61,158 nt of DNA from Rubrivivax sp. (GCA_016790225.1 JAEUOZ010000042.1:1-61158), one strand, 5' to 3'; shown: positions 7,444 to 16,508, counted from the first letter of the stretch. Program-made: numbers and translations. Notes: generated from the letters alone by a model not told the origin.

Positions 7444-9255
7444 ATGGACACCCGCACCAATCCCTTCCGCCTGCGCATCGAACGCCTGCGCGAGGTGCTG
7501 CAGCGCGAAGGCGTGCACGCCGTGCTGGTGCCCAGCGCCGATCCGCACCTGAGTGAATACCTGCCCGGCCGCTGGCAGGGGCGGGAGTGGTTCTCCGGCT
7601 TCACGGGATCGGTGGGCACGCTGGTGGTCACGCTGGACCGCGCCGCGCTGTTTGCCGACAGCCGCTACTGGGTGCAGGCCGAGGTAGAGCTGGCGGGCAG
7701 CAGCATCGAGCTGGTGAAGATCGCCACCGGCGCCTCCACCGCGCATGTGGACTGGCTGGCCACGCAGGTGCCCGCCGCCGGCACGGTGGCCGTGGATGGC
7801 CAGGTGCTGGGCCTGGCGGCCGCGCAGCACCTGCGCGCCACGCTGGAAGCCAAGGGCGTGAAGCTGCGGACAGAGACCGATCTGCTCGCCGCCGTCTGGC
7901 CGGAGCGCCCGGGCCTGCCCACGGCTTCGATCTACGAACACCGCGCGCCGCAGGCCACGGTGAGCCGCGGCGCCAAGCTGGCGCGCATCCGCGAAGCCAT
8001 GGCCCGCGCCGGCGCCACGCACCACTTTGTCTCCACGGTGGACGACATCGCCTGGATCACCAATCTGCGCGGCAGCGATGTCAGCTACAACCCGGTCTTT
8101 CTGGCGCACCTGCTGATCGATCTGAGCGGCGCCACGCTCTTTGTGGGCGAAGGCAAGATCGATCCCGCGCTGCGCGGCGCGCTGGCCAGCGAAGGCCTGC
8201 GCCTGGCGCCCTATCAGCAGGCGCCCACGGCCCTGGGCAAGCTGCCCGCCGGCAGCACGCTGCTGCTGGATCCCAAGCGCGTCACCTTCGGCCTGCGCCA
8301 GCGTGTGGCCGAAGGCGTGAAGCTGGTCGAGGCGATCAACCCCAGCACGCTGTTCAAGAGCCGCAAGAGCGCCGAGGAAGCCGCGCACATCCGCGAGGCG
8401 ATGGCCGAGGACGGCGCGGCGATGTGCGAGTTCTACGCCCGATTCGAGGCCGCGCTGGCCCGTGGCGAGCGCCTGACCGAGCTGACGGTGGATGAATGGC
8501 TCAGCGAAGCGCGCAGCCAGCGCAGCGGCTTCGTGGGCCTGAGCTTCAACACCATCGCCGGCTTCAACGGCAACGGCGCCATGCCGCACTACCGCGCCAC
8601 CGAGGCTTCACATGCGGTGATTCAGGGCGATGGCCTGCTGCTGATCGACAGCGGCGGCCAGTATCTGGGCGGCACCACCGATATCACGCGCGTCTGGCCC
8701 ATCGGCAGCGTCTCGGCCGCGATGAAGCGCGATTACACGCTGGTGCTCAAGGGCATGATGGGCCTGAGCCGCACGCGCTTTCCGCGCGGCACGCTCAGCC
8801 CCATGCTGGATGCCATCGCCCGCGCGCCGCTGTGGGCAGAGGGCATCGATTACGGCCACGGCACGGGCCACGGCGTGGGCTATTTCCTGAACGTGCACGA
8901 AGGCCCGCAGAGCCTCAGCAAGGCCGTGCCGGATGCCCACATGGCGATGGAGCCCGGCATGGTGACCAGCATCGAGCCCGGCATCTACCGGCCCGGCCAA
9001 TGGGGCGTGCGCATCGAGAACCTCGTGATCAACGCAGCGGCGCTGAACAACGAAGATCAGGCCTTCGGCGAGTTCCTGGAATTCGAGACGCTGACGCTGT
9101 GCCCCATCGACACCCGCTGCATCGAAGCCAGCCTGCTGCGCGACGACGAAGCCGGCTGGCTGGATGCCTACCACGCCAACGTCTTCGAGCAGCTCTCGCC
9201 GCGTGTCAGCGGCGAGGCGCTGGCCTGGCTGCAGGAGCGCACGCAGCCGGTGTGA
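7444..9255 (+). CDS. Xaa-Pro aminopeptidase, large M24B type
   Basis: The product has 603 residues, the length of the larger three-domain Xaa-Pro aminopeptidases rather than E. coli PepP. It removes N-terminal residues preceding proline. Two creatinase-like N-terminal domains (about 1-300) precede the pita-bread catalytic domain. The dinuclear metal site is seen as LLIDSGGQYLGGTTDITR (two Asp), HGTGHGVGYFLNVHEGP (His), SIEPGIYRPGQWGVRIEN (two Glu). ATG at 7444 follows GGAAAG at a suitable distance. No signal peptide is seen, so it is cytosolic. It follows kynA on the same strand after 124 bases, and no functional link between the two is obvious. Confidence 0.92.
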   Translation: MDTRTNPFRLRIERLREVLQREGVHAVLVPSADPHLSEYLPGRWQGREWFSGFTGSVGTLVVTLDRAALFADSRYWVQAEVELAGSSIELVKIATGASTAHVDWLATQVPAAGTVAVDGQVLGLAAAQHLRATLEAKGVKLRTETDLLAAVWPERPGLPTASIYEHRAPQATVSRGAKLARIREAMARAGATHHFVSTVDDIAWITNLRGSDVSYNPVFLAHLLIDLSGATLFVGEGKIDPALRGALASEGLRLAPYQQAPTALGKLPAGSTLLLDPKRVTFGLRQRVAEGVKLVEAINPSTLFKSRKSAEEAAHIREAMAEDGAAMCEFYARFEAALARGERLTELTVDEWLSEARSQRSGFVGLSFNTIAGFNGNGAMPHYRATEASHAVIQGDGLLLIDSGGQYLGGTTDITRVWPIGSVSAAMKRDYTLVLKGMMGLSRTRFPRGTLSPMLDAIARAPLWAEGIDYGHGTGHGVGYFLNVHEGPQSLSKAVPDAHMAMEPGMVTSIEPGIYRPGQWGVRIENLVINAAALNNEDQAFGEFLEFETLTLCPIDTRCIEASLLRDDEAGWLDAYHANVFEQLSPRVSGEALAWLQERTQPV

Positions 9256-9288
9256 GCGCCCGGCGGCGCGCGGTCTATCGGCGCGTCA

Positions 9289-10197
9289 TCAATCGGCGCC
9301 TGATCCATCGGCGCCCGGCAGGCCCAGGGCACCTCTGACGGCGCGGTTCAGCCGCGTGGCCGGATCGCCCAGCGCGTGCAGCACGCTCAGGTGGTGGCAG
9401 CCCGGCACGGGCTCGCACACCGGCACCACGGCATCGCCCCAGGCGCGCCGGATCCGCTCGCCCTGGCGGTGGAACTCCGGGCTTTCCAGCGCGCCGACAA
9501 AGGCCAGCAGCTGCGCACGGCCTGAGCGCGGGGCCGGCAGCCGCGCCGGGCTCAGGCGCTGCGCCTCGGCCCGCGTGAGGCCGATGTCCGGCGCCAGAAA
9601 GGGCGCGTGCCGCAGGGGCTCCAGATCAAACAGGCCCGAAACGGGCACCGCCGTGCCGACCAGACCCGCCGGCAGATCGGGCGCGAAGGCGGGCCAGTCG
9701 CAGGCCAGCATCATGGCCGCCAGGTGCCCGCCCGCGGAGTGCCCGGTGACCACGATGCGAGACCGGTCGCCCCCATAGCGCGGCGCGTGGCGCCAGGTCC
9801 AGGCGATGGCCTGCACCATCTGCATCACGATGTGCGCGATGCTCACCTGCGGGCACAGCGCATAGTTGGGCACGACCACCAGCGCACCGGCCGCGGTGTA
9901 GGCCTCGGCCACGAAGCTCTGGTCTTCCTTGTGCAGCGCGCGCCAGTAGCCGCCATGGATGTGCAGCAGCACGGGCGCCAGGCCGCCGCCGGCCGGGGCT
10001 GCATCCGGCAGGAAGAGATCCAGCCGCTCGCTGGGATCCGACGCGCCCGCTTCGGTATAGGGCACATCCAGCACGCAGCGCCCGCGCGCCCGCGTGGCGG
10101 CCGAGCGATCGGCCCAGCTGCGCACGATGGCTGCTGCGTCCGGGATGCCGGCGCGGGCGTTGTATTGCTGGTCGTACCACTCGGGGGGCTGCTTCAT
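9289..10197 (-). CDS. Alpha/beta hydrolase, kynurenine-formamidase-like
   Basis: The product has 302 residues and starts at ATG 10197 after AAGGAG. The HGGYW motif (HIHGGYWRAL) and the nucleophile elbow GHSAGGHL are the hallmarks of the alpha/beta-fold arylformamidase group. An N-terminal YDQQYNARAGIPD segment is common in these proteins. His in GCHHLSVLHALGD is the probable catalytic histidine. Deformylation of N-formylkynurenine would complement kynA 3 kb away, but other carbamoyl or ester substrates are possible. It is the last gene of a minus-strand pair with the TetR regulator (32-base gap). A short ATCGGCGC direct repeat (three copies, about 9277-9316) spans its C-terminal codons. Confidence 0.7.
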   Translation of the reverse strand: MKQPPEWYDQQYNARAGIPDAAAIVRSWADRSAATRARGRCVLDVPYTEAGASDPSERLDLFLPDAAPAGGGLAPVLLHIHGGYWRALHKEDQSFVAEAYTAAGALVVVPNYALCPQVSIAHIVMQMVQAIAWTWRHAPRYGGDRSRIVVTGHSAGGHLAAMMLACDWPAFAPDLPAGLVGTAVPVSGLFDLEPLRHAPFLAPDIGLTRAEAQRLSPARLPAPRSGRAQLLAFVGALESPEFHRQGERIRRAWGDAVVPVCEPVPGCHHLSVLHALGDPATRLNRAVRGALGLPGADGSGAD

Positions 10198-10229
10198 GAG
10201 GCGCTCCTTGGGGCTGCGGATGTCGGACC

Positions 10230-10907
10230 TCAGCTCTTGCCGCGGCTGGGGGCGGCCTTGCTTCGCACGCCGCTCGCTTCGCGCAGCGCCGTGTCGATCA
10301 GGCTGTCGGCCATCCACAGCGCGATGCGCTGCACCTCGCGGTCCGGCAGGCCCCAGATGTCCTTGAGGATGACGAAGGGCTCGATGCCGTAGACGATGCT
10401 CAGGGCGCGGTGCAGCCGCTGGCGGATGGCCGGCGGCAGCGGCAGCGGCGCGATGGCGTGCTCCAGGATGCGCACGCGGTGGCCGCGCCGGTAGGGCTCT
10501 TCTTCCAGCAGGCCGGCCCGTTCCAGGGCCCACTGCTCCAGAGAGAGCTGCGCTGCGGCACGCAGCTGAGGCTCGAACTCCTGGAAGCGCGGGAAGGTCT
10601 GGGTGAAGAGCTCGCGCACCCGCTCGCGGCCATCCGGGTTGTTGGAAGACTGGCTGCGCACCGGGCCCAGCGAGGCTTCGATGACGGCGGTGGTCAGCGC
10701 GCTGCGGCTGGGAAAGTAGCGGTAGGCCGTGGCGCGGCTGACCTTGCTGCGCACCGCCACCTCGGCGATGGAGGGCACGTGGCCGTGGCTCTGGATGAGC
10801 GCCATCGCGGTATCCAGCAGCAGCCGCCAGGTGGCCGCCTTGACGCCCCGCTCCGGTGCACGCGGCGCCGCCGCAGGGGTCGGCAAGGGCTTGCGGGGGG
10901 TGGCCAT
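10230..10907 (-). CDS. TetR-family transcriptional regulator
   Basis: The product has 225 residues. The N-terminal helix-turn-helix (about residues 44-75: SIAEVAVRSKVSRATAYRYF) is typical of TetR regulators. The C-terminal ligand-binding half has no assigned effector. The gene is divergent from the FAH-hydrolase operon, and a perfect 16-base palindrome lies between them at 10987-11002, just downstream of a plausible promoter for that operon. I infer that it represses the downstream catabolic genes and itself until the substrate or a CoA or acid metabolite binds. Confidence 0.88.
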   Translation of the reverse strand: MATPRKPLPTPAAAPRAPERGVKAATWRLLLDTAMALIQSHGHVPSIAEVAVRSKVSRATAYRYFPSRSALTTAVIEASLGPVRSQSSNNPDGRERVRELFTQTFPRFQEFEPQLRAAAQLSLEQWALERAGLLEEEPYRRGHRVRILEHAIAPLPLPPAIRQRLHRALSIVYGIEPFVILKDIWGLPDREVQRIALWMADSLIDTALREASGVRSKAAPSRGKS

Positions 10908-10944
10908 GAGGGAAATACCGGGGCTGTCAGGCTGCAGAAAGCTC

Positions 10945-10974
10945 TTGTCGGCTTCCGAACAGCGATCGTATGAT
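10945..10974 (+). promoter_or_regulatory. Predicted sigma-70 promoter of the FAH operon
   Basis: TTGTCG (10945-10950), an 18-base spacer and TATGAT (10969-10974) match the -35/-10 consensus at 4/6 and 5/6 positions. The predicted transcription start near 10981 places the TetR-type palindrome immediately downstream. Confidence 0.45.
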
Positions 10975-10986
10975 GAATCAGATCAG

Positions 10987-11002
10987 TGAGACACGAGTCT
11001 CA
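10987..11002. promoter_or_regulatory. Predicted TetR operator palindrome
   Basis: TGAGACACGAGTCTCA is a perfect 6-4-6 inverted repeat of the GAGAC-N4-GTCTC type often bound by TetR repressors. It lies between the divergent regulator and FAH-hydrolase genes, at about +6 to +22 of the predicted promoter. Copies of TGAATCAG flank it. Confidence 0.6.
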
Positions 11003-11077
11003 TTCTGAATCAGGAGTTTCACCGATGGGCCCGCCATGTCGCCGGCCCGCGAGCGAAACCCAGGAGACAAGGCACCG

Positions 11078-11992
11078 ATGCGACTGGCCAGTTGGCATTG
11101 GGGTGGTCGTGCCCATGCCGGCACGCTCTCGCCCTGCGGACGCGAGCTCACGCCCCTGGCGGTGGCCGATGCCACGCGCGGCGTGCAGGAGCTGCTGGAG
11201 CGCCTGGCCCTGCGTGAGGCCCTGCCGGCTGCCTGCGGCCCCAGGCTCCCGCGTGAGGCCGTGACGCTGCGCGCGCCGCTGCCGCGCCCGCGCCGCGGCC
11301 TGTTCTGCGTGGGCCGCAACTACCGCGCCCATGCGCAGGAACTGGCCGGCACCGTGTTCCGCAGCCAGATGACGCAGGAAGACCGCTGGCCCATCGTCTT
11401 CACCAAGCTGGCCGAGTGCGTGGTCGGCCCGCAGGACGAGGTGCGCCTGCCCGGCGCCGCGGTCTCCTCGCAGATCGATTACGAGGGTGAGCTGGCGGTC
11501 GTGATCGGCCAGGGCGGGCGCGACATCCCGCGCCAGCGTGCGCTGGAGCATGTGCTGGGCTACACCGTCGTCAACGACGTGACGGCGCGCGATGTGCAGA
11601 TGCGGCACCAGCAGTGGGATCTGGGCAAGAGCTTCGACAGTTTCTGCCCGATGGGGCCGTGCATCGTCACCGCCGATGAACTGGATGGTCAGGCACTGCA
11701 GGTACGCACCTGGGTCACGCCCGCGGGCGGCCAGGGGCGCGAGCTGCGCCAGGACGGCCGCACGCAGGATCTGATCTTCGACATTCCCACGCTGGTGGAA
11801 ACCTGCTCGCGCGGCATCAGCTTGTACCCCGGCGACATCATCGCCACGGGCACGCCGGCCGGCGTCGGCATGGGCTTCTCGCCCCCGCGCTGGCTGCAGC
11901 CCGGCGACGTGGTGCGCGTGGAGATCGAAGGCATCGGCGCGCTCGAGAACCGCTTTGTCGATCGCCTGGCCGACCGGGCCGACGGCCGCTAG
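11078..11992 (+). CDS. Fumarylacetoacetate hydrolase family protein
   Basis: The product has 304 residues from the ATG at 11078, which follows AGGAGAC. The FAH fold is shown by GLFCVGRNYRAHAQEL, the metal site DYEGELAVVIG (acidic ligands), ARDVQMRHQQWDLGKSFDSF and GDIIATGTPAGVG. Members hydrolyse C-C bonds of acylpyruvates or isomerise and decarboxylate the products of aromatic ring cleavage. It is the first gene of the long plus-strand cluster under the TetR operator. The exact substrate cannot be told from sequence; a 2,4-dioxo acid formed by the cluster is a reasonable guess. Confidence 0.85.
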   Translation: MRLASWHWGGRAHAGTLSPCGRELTPLAVADATRGVQELLERLALREALPAACGPRLPREAVTLRAPLPRPRRGLFCVGRNYRAHAQELAGTVFRSQMTQEDRWPIVFTKLAECVVGPQDEVRLPGAAVSSQIDYEGELAVVIGQGGRDIPRQRALEHVLGYTVVNDVTARDVQMRHQQWDLGKSFDSFCPMGPCIVTADELDGQALQVRTWVTPAGGQGRELRQDGRTQDLIFDIPTLVETCSRGISLYPGDIIATGTPAGVGMGFSPPRWLQPGDVVRVEIEGIGALENRFVDRLADRADGR

Positions 11993-12008
11993 GAAGGCGC
12001 ACGGCACC

Positions 12009-12824
12009 ATGGCATTGCTCTGGGTCGATCGCATGGCGGTGGATGTGCGCGGTGAAGGTGACGCCATCGTCTTCATCCACGGCCTGGGTGGCAGCCTCAA
12101 CGCCTGGACCCCACTGCTGCCGGCCCTGCCCCGGCACCGCTGCGTACGGCCGGAGCTGCCCGGCGCCGGCCGCTCGCACCAGGCCTATGCACTGGGCGCC
12201 GCCACGCCGCACGGCGGGCGCATCAGCGTCCAGACGCATGCCGACGCCGTGCTGCGCGTGTGCGAGGCCCTCGGGCTGACGCGGGTGCACCTGGCGGGCC
12301 ACTCCTTTGGCACGCTCATCGCGCTGCACGTGGCCGCGCGTGAGCCGGCGCGCGTGCGCAGCCTGGCACTCTTCGGCGCCATGGCCGAGCCTGGCGCGGC
12401 GATGCGCGACAACATGAAGGCGCGCGCCGCCGTGGCGCGGGAACAGGGCGTCTTCGACATCGCCGAGGCGATCTCCAACGCCGCACTCTCGGCCAGCACG
12501 CGCGAAAGCCAGCCGCTGACCGTGGCCTATGTGCGCGAATCGGTCGGCGCGCAGGATGCCGAAGGCTTCGCCCGCAACTGCCTGGCGCTGGCCGAGGCGC
12601 AAGCAGCGCGGCTGGAGCAGATCCGCTGCCCCACGCTGATCGTCAATGGCGACGAGGACGTGGTGACCCCGCTGTCCGGCGCGCGCCAGCTGGCTGACCG
12701 ATTGACGGCCGCAGGTGCGCGCGTGCGCCTGGAGGCGCTGGGCCGCTGCGGCCACTGGCCGATGCAGGAACGCAGCGCCGATTCGCAGCGACTGCTGCGC
12801 GATTTCCTGGACAGGCAGAGGTAG
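12009..12824 (+). CDS. Alpha/beta hydrolase, enol-lactonase-like
   Basis: The product has 271 residues. It starts at ATG 12009, 16 bases after the FAH gene. HGLGG near residue 25 forms the oxyanion hole, GHSFGTLIAL carries the Ser nucleophile, the NGDEDVVTP segment supplies the Asp, and CGHWPMQE carries the His. Overall it resembles 3-oxoadipate enol-lactonase and C-C hydrolases of meta-cleavage pathways. In this operon it probably hydrolyses an ester, lactone or vinylogous diketone intermediate. The family is broad, so the substrate is open. Confidence 0.8.
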   Translation: MALLWVDRMAVDVRGEGDAIVFIHGLGGSLNAWTPLLPALPRHRCVRPELPGAGRSHQAYALGAATPHGGRISVQTHADAVLRVCEALGLTRVHLAGHSFGTLIALHVAAREPARVRSLALFGAMAEPGAAMRDNMKARAAVAREQGVFDIAEAISNAALSASTRESQPLTVAYVRESVGAQDAEGFARNCLALAEAQAARLEQIRCPTLIVNGDEDVVTPLSGARQLADRLTAAGARVRLEALGRCGHWPMQERSADSQRLLRDFLDRQR

Positions 12825-12829
12825 ACACG

Positions 12830-14176
12830 ATGGCCGACGTGCTGTTTACCAACGTGAAGATCTTCGATGGCGGCGGCGAAGCGCCCTTCATCGGCGATGT
12901 GCTGGTGCAGGGCAACCGCATCAGCCGCGTCGTAAAGACCAGCTTCGGCCAGCGCAGCCCGCCGGTGATGGGGGCGCAGCTGATCGATGGCGCCGGTGCC
13001 TTCCTGATGCCCGGCATGGTGGAGGCGCACACGCACTTCAGCTGGAACGACCAGCCCTCGCTGGACAGCATCCAGCGCATGCCGCCGGAAGAGCACATCC
13101 TGTGGTGCGCGCAGGTGGCGAAGAAGTACCTGGACATGGGCTGGACCAGCTGCGTCGGCGCCGCCACGGCCAAGCCGCGGCTGGACGTGGTGATCCGCAA
13201 TGCCATCAACGACGGCACCATCGTCGGGCCGCGCTACCTGGCGGCCAGCCAGGAGATCACCGTGCCCGGCGGCCTGGGCGACACCACCGCGCCGCACCTG
13301 CCGCAACATGAGTTTGCCTTCGGCGCCATCGTCAGCGGCGCCGAGGAAATGCGCCGCTGCGTGCGCATGTTTGCCAAGTACGGCGTGGATTCGCTGAAGA
13401 TCAACCTGAGCGGCGAGTCCATCACCGGCATGCCCTCGGAGATGAGCCAGTTCACCGAGGAAGAGGTGGCCGTCTGCGTGGACGAGGCCAAGCGCTGGGG
13501 CAAGCGCGTGGCCGCGCACGCGCGCAGCACCTGGAGCATCCAGCAGTGCGTGAAGCAGGGCATCGAGGTGATCTACCACGCCAGCTTCACCGACGAGCCC
13601 ACGCTGGACCTGCTGGAAGCGCACAAGTTCGAGCACTTCATCGCGCCGGGCCTGGCCTGGCTGATCAATACCGTGCACCATGCCAGCGCCTGGGGGCTGA
13701 CGCCCGAAGTCACGCGCAAGATGGGCTACCACCGCGAGCTGGAAGCCGCCATCGAGAGCATGAAGGCCCTGCGCCGGCGCGGCATCCGCATCCTGCCCGG
13801 GGGCGACTACGGCTTTGCCTGGACGCCGCACGGCACCAACGCGAAGGACCTGGAGACCTTCGTCAAGGTCATCGGCATGAGCCCGATGGAGGCGCTGCTG
13901 TCGGCCACCGCCTGGGGCGGGCCGATGATGCGCATGGGCAAGACGCTGGGCTACATCCGCGAGGGCTGTCTCGCCGACATCCTGCTGGTGGACGGCGATC
14001 CCCTGGCGGACATCACCGTGCTGCAGGACTGCAAGCGCCTGCTGGCCATCATGAAGGATGGCGAGTTCCACAAGGCGCCGCCGCTGAAGCAGCGTGCCGG
14101 GGGCCATGCCTACGCAGCGGGCAGCGGCACGGTGGCGGCCGCGCATGCCGTCGCTCCCACCCGCTGGGCCGCCTGA
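12830..14176 (+). CDS. Amidohydrolase, imidazolonepropionase-like, paralogue 1
   Basis: The product has 448 residues and starts 5 bases after the previous gene. The metal-dependent amidohydrolase barrel is shown by VEAHTHFSW (His-x-His), SLKINLSG (bridging carboxylated Lys), AAHARS (His), YHASF (His) and the late Asp in LPGGDYGF. It ends with an Ala-rich tail not shared with its partner. The enzyme hydrolyses a C-N bond, probably of a cyclic amide or imide. It is closely similar over its length to the next gene; the pair arose by duplication. Confidence 0.88.
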   Translation: MADVLFTNVKIFDGGGEAPFIGDVLVQGNRISRVVKTSFGQRSPPVMGAQLIDGAGAFLMPGMVEAHTHFSWNDQPSLDSIQRMPPEEHILWCAQVAKKYLDMGWTSCVGAATAKPRLDVVIRNAINDGTIVGPRYLAASQEITVPGGLGDTTAPHLPQHEFAFGAIVSGAEEMRRCVRMFAKYGVDSLKINLSGESITGMPSEMSQFTEEEVAVCVDEAKRWGKRVAAHARSTWSIQQCVKQGIEVIYHASFTDEPTLDLLEAHKFEHFIAPGLAWLINTVHHASAWGLTPEVTRKMGYHRELEAAIESMKALRRRGIRILPGGDYGFAWTPHGTNAKDLETFVKVIGMSPMEALLSATAWGGPMMRMGKTLGYIREGCLADILLVDGDPLADITVLQDCKRLLAIMKDGEFHKAPPLKQRAGGHAYAAGSGTVAAAHAVAPTRWAA

Positions 14177-14191
14177 GCCGGAGGAACATCG

Positions 14192-15475
14192 ATGGCCGAC
14201 ACCCTGTTCACCAACGTCCGCATCCTCGATGGCACGGGGCAGACCGCGCCCTACAGCGGCAGCCTGCTGGTGCAGGGCAACCGCATCCGCCAGGTGGGCC
14301 GCAGCACGGCGCCGATCGCTCCCGGCACGGCCACGGTGATCGACGGCGCCGGCGCCACGCTGATGCCCGGCATGACCGAGGCGCATACGCACTTCAGCTG
14401 GAACGACGCACCCGATCTCGCTGCCATCCAGACCCTGCCGCTGGAAGAGCATGTGCTGTGGAGCGCCAAGGTCGCGCGCAACTACCTGCAGGCCGGCTTC
14501 ACCAGTTGCCTGGGTGCCGCCTGCGCCAAGCCGCGGCTGGATGTGGTGATCCGCAATGCCATCAACAGCGGGCAGATCCCCGGGCCGCGCTACCTGGCGG
14601 CGAGCCAGGAGATCACTGTGCCGGGCGGGCTGGGCGACGAGATGCTGCCGCACCTGCCCTTCCCGGATTTCAGCTTCGGGCAGGTTGTCAACAACGCCGA
14701 CGACATGCGCCGCGTGGTGCGCATGTTCCTGAAGTACGGCGTCGATTCGATCAAGCTGAACCTCTCGGGCGACAACTTCGTGCCCGGCGCCGATGCCAAG
14801 ACCACCTGGATGACCGATGCCGAGGTGGCCGCGGCCGCCGAAGAGGTGGCCATGCGCGGCAAGCGCATCATCGTGCACGCCCGTTCCTGCGCCAGCATCA
14901 AGCAGGCACTGCGGCACGGCATCCACCTGATCTACCACGCCAGCTTCACCGACGAAGAGGCCCTGGACATGCTGGAGGCCGCGAAGGACAAGGTCTTCGT
15001 GGCGCCCGGCATCGGCATCATCTACGCGCTGCTCTGGGAGAGCGAGCGCTGGGGCGTGAGCCACGAGAAGGCCGTGTCCATGGGCTACGAGGAAGAGTGG
15101 GCCGCCGCCTGCCAGAGCCTGAAGGCCATGCACAAGCGCGGCGTGCGCGTGCTGCCCGGCGGCGACTACGGCTTCGCCTTCAATCCGCACTACCAGAATG
15201 CGCGGGATCTGGAGCTCTTCGTGAAATACCTGGGCTTCACGCCGATGGAAGCCATCCGCTCCTGCACGCTGTATGGCGGCCAGGTGATGCTGATGCCCGA
15301 TGGCATCGGCCAGCTGAAGGAAGGTTTCCTGGCCGATCTGCTGCTGGTGGACGGCGACCCGCTGGCCGATGTGCGCATCCTGCGCGACCCCAAGCGGATC
15401 CTCGCGGTGATGAAGGATGGTGTCTTTGCCAAGGCACCGCCGCTGAATGCGCGGGCCTGGGAGCGGGCGGCATGA
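14192..15475 (+). CDS. Amidohydrolase, imidazolonepropionase-like, paralogue 2
   Basis: The product has 427 residues, with a GGAGGAACATCG ribosome site before its ATG. It keeps all metal ligands of the amidohydrolase family: EAHTHFSW, SIKLNLSG, VHARS, YHASF and LPGGDYGF. Blocks such as KPRLDVVIRNAIN and RYLAASQEITVPGGLGD are nearly identical to paralogue 1, but the substrate-facing loop after the Lys motif differs (VPGADAKTTWM here, TGMPSEMSQF there). The two may act on successive or stereoisomeric substrates, or as a hetero-oligomer. Both possibilities are inferred. Confidence 0.88.
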   Translation: MADTLFTNVRILDGTGQTAPYSGSLLVQGNRIRQVGRSTAPIAPGTATVIDGAGATLMPGMTEAHTHFSWNDAPDLAAIQTLPLEEHVLWSAKVARNYLQAGFTSCLGAACAKPRLDVVIRNAINSGQIPGPRYLAASQEITVPGGLGDEMLPHLPFPDFSFGQVVNNADDMRRVVRMFLKYGVDSIKLNLSGDNFVPGADAKTTWMTDAEVAAAAEEVAMRGKRIIVHARSCASIKQALRHGIHLIYHASFTDEEALDMLEAAKDKVFVAPGIGIIYALLWESERWGVSHEKAVSMGYEEEWAAACQSLKAMHKRGVRVLPGGDYGFAFNPHYQNARDLELFVKYLGFTPMEAIRSCTLYGGQVMLMPDGIGQLKEGFLADLLLVDGDPLADVRILRDPKRILAVMKDGVFAKAPPLNARAWERAA

Positions 15476-15554
15476 GAGCTTCCGCACGGCCGCCCGAAGG
15501 AAGCTCTCCCCCTCCCTCGGGGAGGATGTCGCGCAGCGACAGGAGGGCTGTCAG
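15476..15554. repeat. Intergenic palindromic repeat before the permease gene
   Basis: This 79-base spacer holds a CCTCC-CTCGG-GGAGG hairpin (about 15509-15523) and GTCGCGCAGCGACAGGAGG. It resembles the dispersed palindromic spacers common in Burkholderiales genomes; that resemblance is from general knowledge and was not searched. The AGGAGG at 15541-15546 serves as ribosome site for the next gene. Confidence 0.35.
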
Positions 15555-16508
15555 GTGACCAGGGCGCAGAAGATCCAGCTCTGGCTGTGGCTGCTGATCG
15601 GCGGCCCCATCGCCGTGTTCTCGATCTGGGCGATGGCGGATAACGCGCGGCTGTACTTCCTCACGCTGCTCAACGGCCTGACGCTGGCCTCGCTGTACTT
15701 CATCGTCGCCAGCGGCTTCACGCTCGTCTTCGGCCTGATGCGCAACGTCAATCTCGCGCATGGCTCGCTCTATCTGCTGGGCGGCTACGTGGGCTTCACC
15801 ATCGCCGAGAAGACCGGCTGGTGGCTGCTGGCCATGGCCGGCGGCTTTGCGTCCGCTGCGATCGCGGGTTTGCTGATCCAGGTGATCTTCCTGCGCCACA
15901 TGCAGGGCCAGGAACTGCGCCAGACCATGGTGACCATCGGCCTGTCCATCGTCATCGCCGACATCCTGCTGTGGATCTTCACCGGCCAGGTGCACCAGAT
16001 GGAAGCGCCCGAGTGGCTGCAGGGGCCTATTCGCGACATCCCCGTCATCCGTGCCTATTCCGCCTACCGGCTGAGCCTGCTGGCCTTCGGCATCGGCATC
16101 GGCGTCTTCCTGTGGTGGCTGCTCAACCGCACGAAGGTCGGCACGATGATCCGTGCCGGCGTGGATGACCGCGCGATGCTCGCCGCCGCGGGTGTCAACG
16201 TGAACCTGGTCTTTGCGATCACCTTCATGCTCGGCGCGGGCCTGGCCGGCATCGGCGGCGTGATCGGTGCCGTGGAGCTGTCCATGGTGCCCGGTGAAGA
16301 TACGCGGCTGCTGCTGGCCTCGCTGATCGTCGTGATCGTCGGCGGCATGGGCAGCGTCGTCGGCGCGGCCATCGGCGCGGTGATCCTGGGCCTGGCCGAG
16401 ACCTACGGCCTGGCCTATGCGCCCACCTACAGCGTGGTGTTCACCTTCGTGATCCTGGTGCTCGTGCTGGCCTTCCGGCCGCGCGGGATCATGGGGAAAT
16501 CAACATGA
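15555..16508 (+). CDS. Branched-chain-type ABC transporter permease (LivH-like)
   Basis: The product has 317 residues from a GTG at 15555, 8 bases after AGGAGG; the open frame upstream runs through repeat sequence and is not coding. Eight or more hydrophobic helices are evident. The LivH signature is seen in TLASLYFIVASGFTLVFGLM, NLAHGSLYLLGGY and the cytoplasmic loop RAGVDDRAMLAAAGVNV. It forms half of the inner-membrane channel with the following LivM-like protein. It lies in a catabolic operon, so the substrate is probably an acidic or amino-acid-like compound rather than leucine. Confidence 0.9.
   Translation: MTRAQKIQLWLWLLIGGPIAVFSIWAMADNARLYFLTLLNGLTLASLYFIVASGFTLVFGLMRNVNLAHGSLYLLGGYVGFTIAEKTGWWLLAMAGGFASAAIAGLLIQVIFLRHMQGQELRQTMVTIGLSIVIADILLWIFTGQVHQMEAPEWLQGPIRDIPVIRAYSAYRLSLLAFGIGIGVFLWWLLNRTKVGTMIRAGVDDRAMLAAAGVNVNLVFAITFMLGAGLAGIGGVIGAVELSMVPGEDTRLLLASLIVVIVGGMGSVVGAAIGAVILGLAETYGLAYAPTYSVVFTFVILVLVLAFRPRGIMGKST

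Noticed and set aside
9277..9316. Three ATCGGCGC copies as a CRISPR-like or regulatory repeat
   Set aside because: The unit is short and partly coding for the C-terminus of the hydrolase (GADGSGAD), so it is a local slippage repeat.
12527..15487. A 986-codon open frame on the minus strand
   Set aside because: It is antisense to the two amidohydrolase genes, has His/Gln/Gly-rich composition without domains, and arises from the codon bias of GC-rich DNA.
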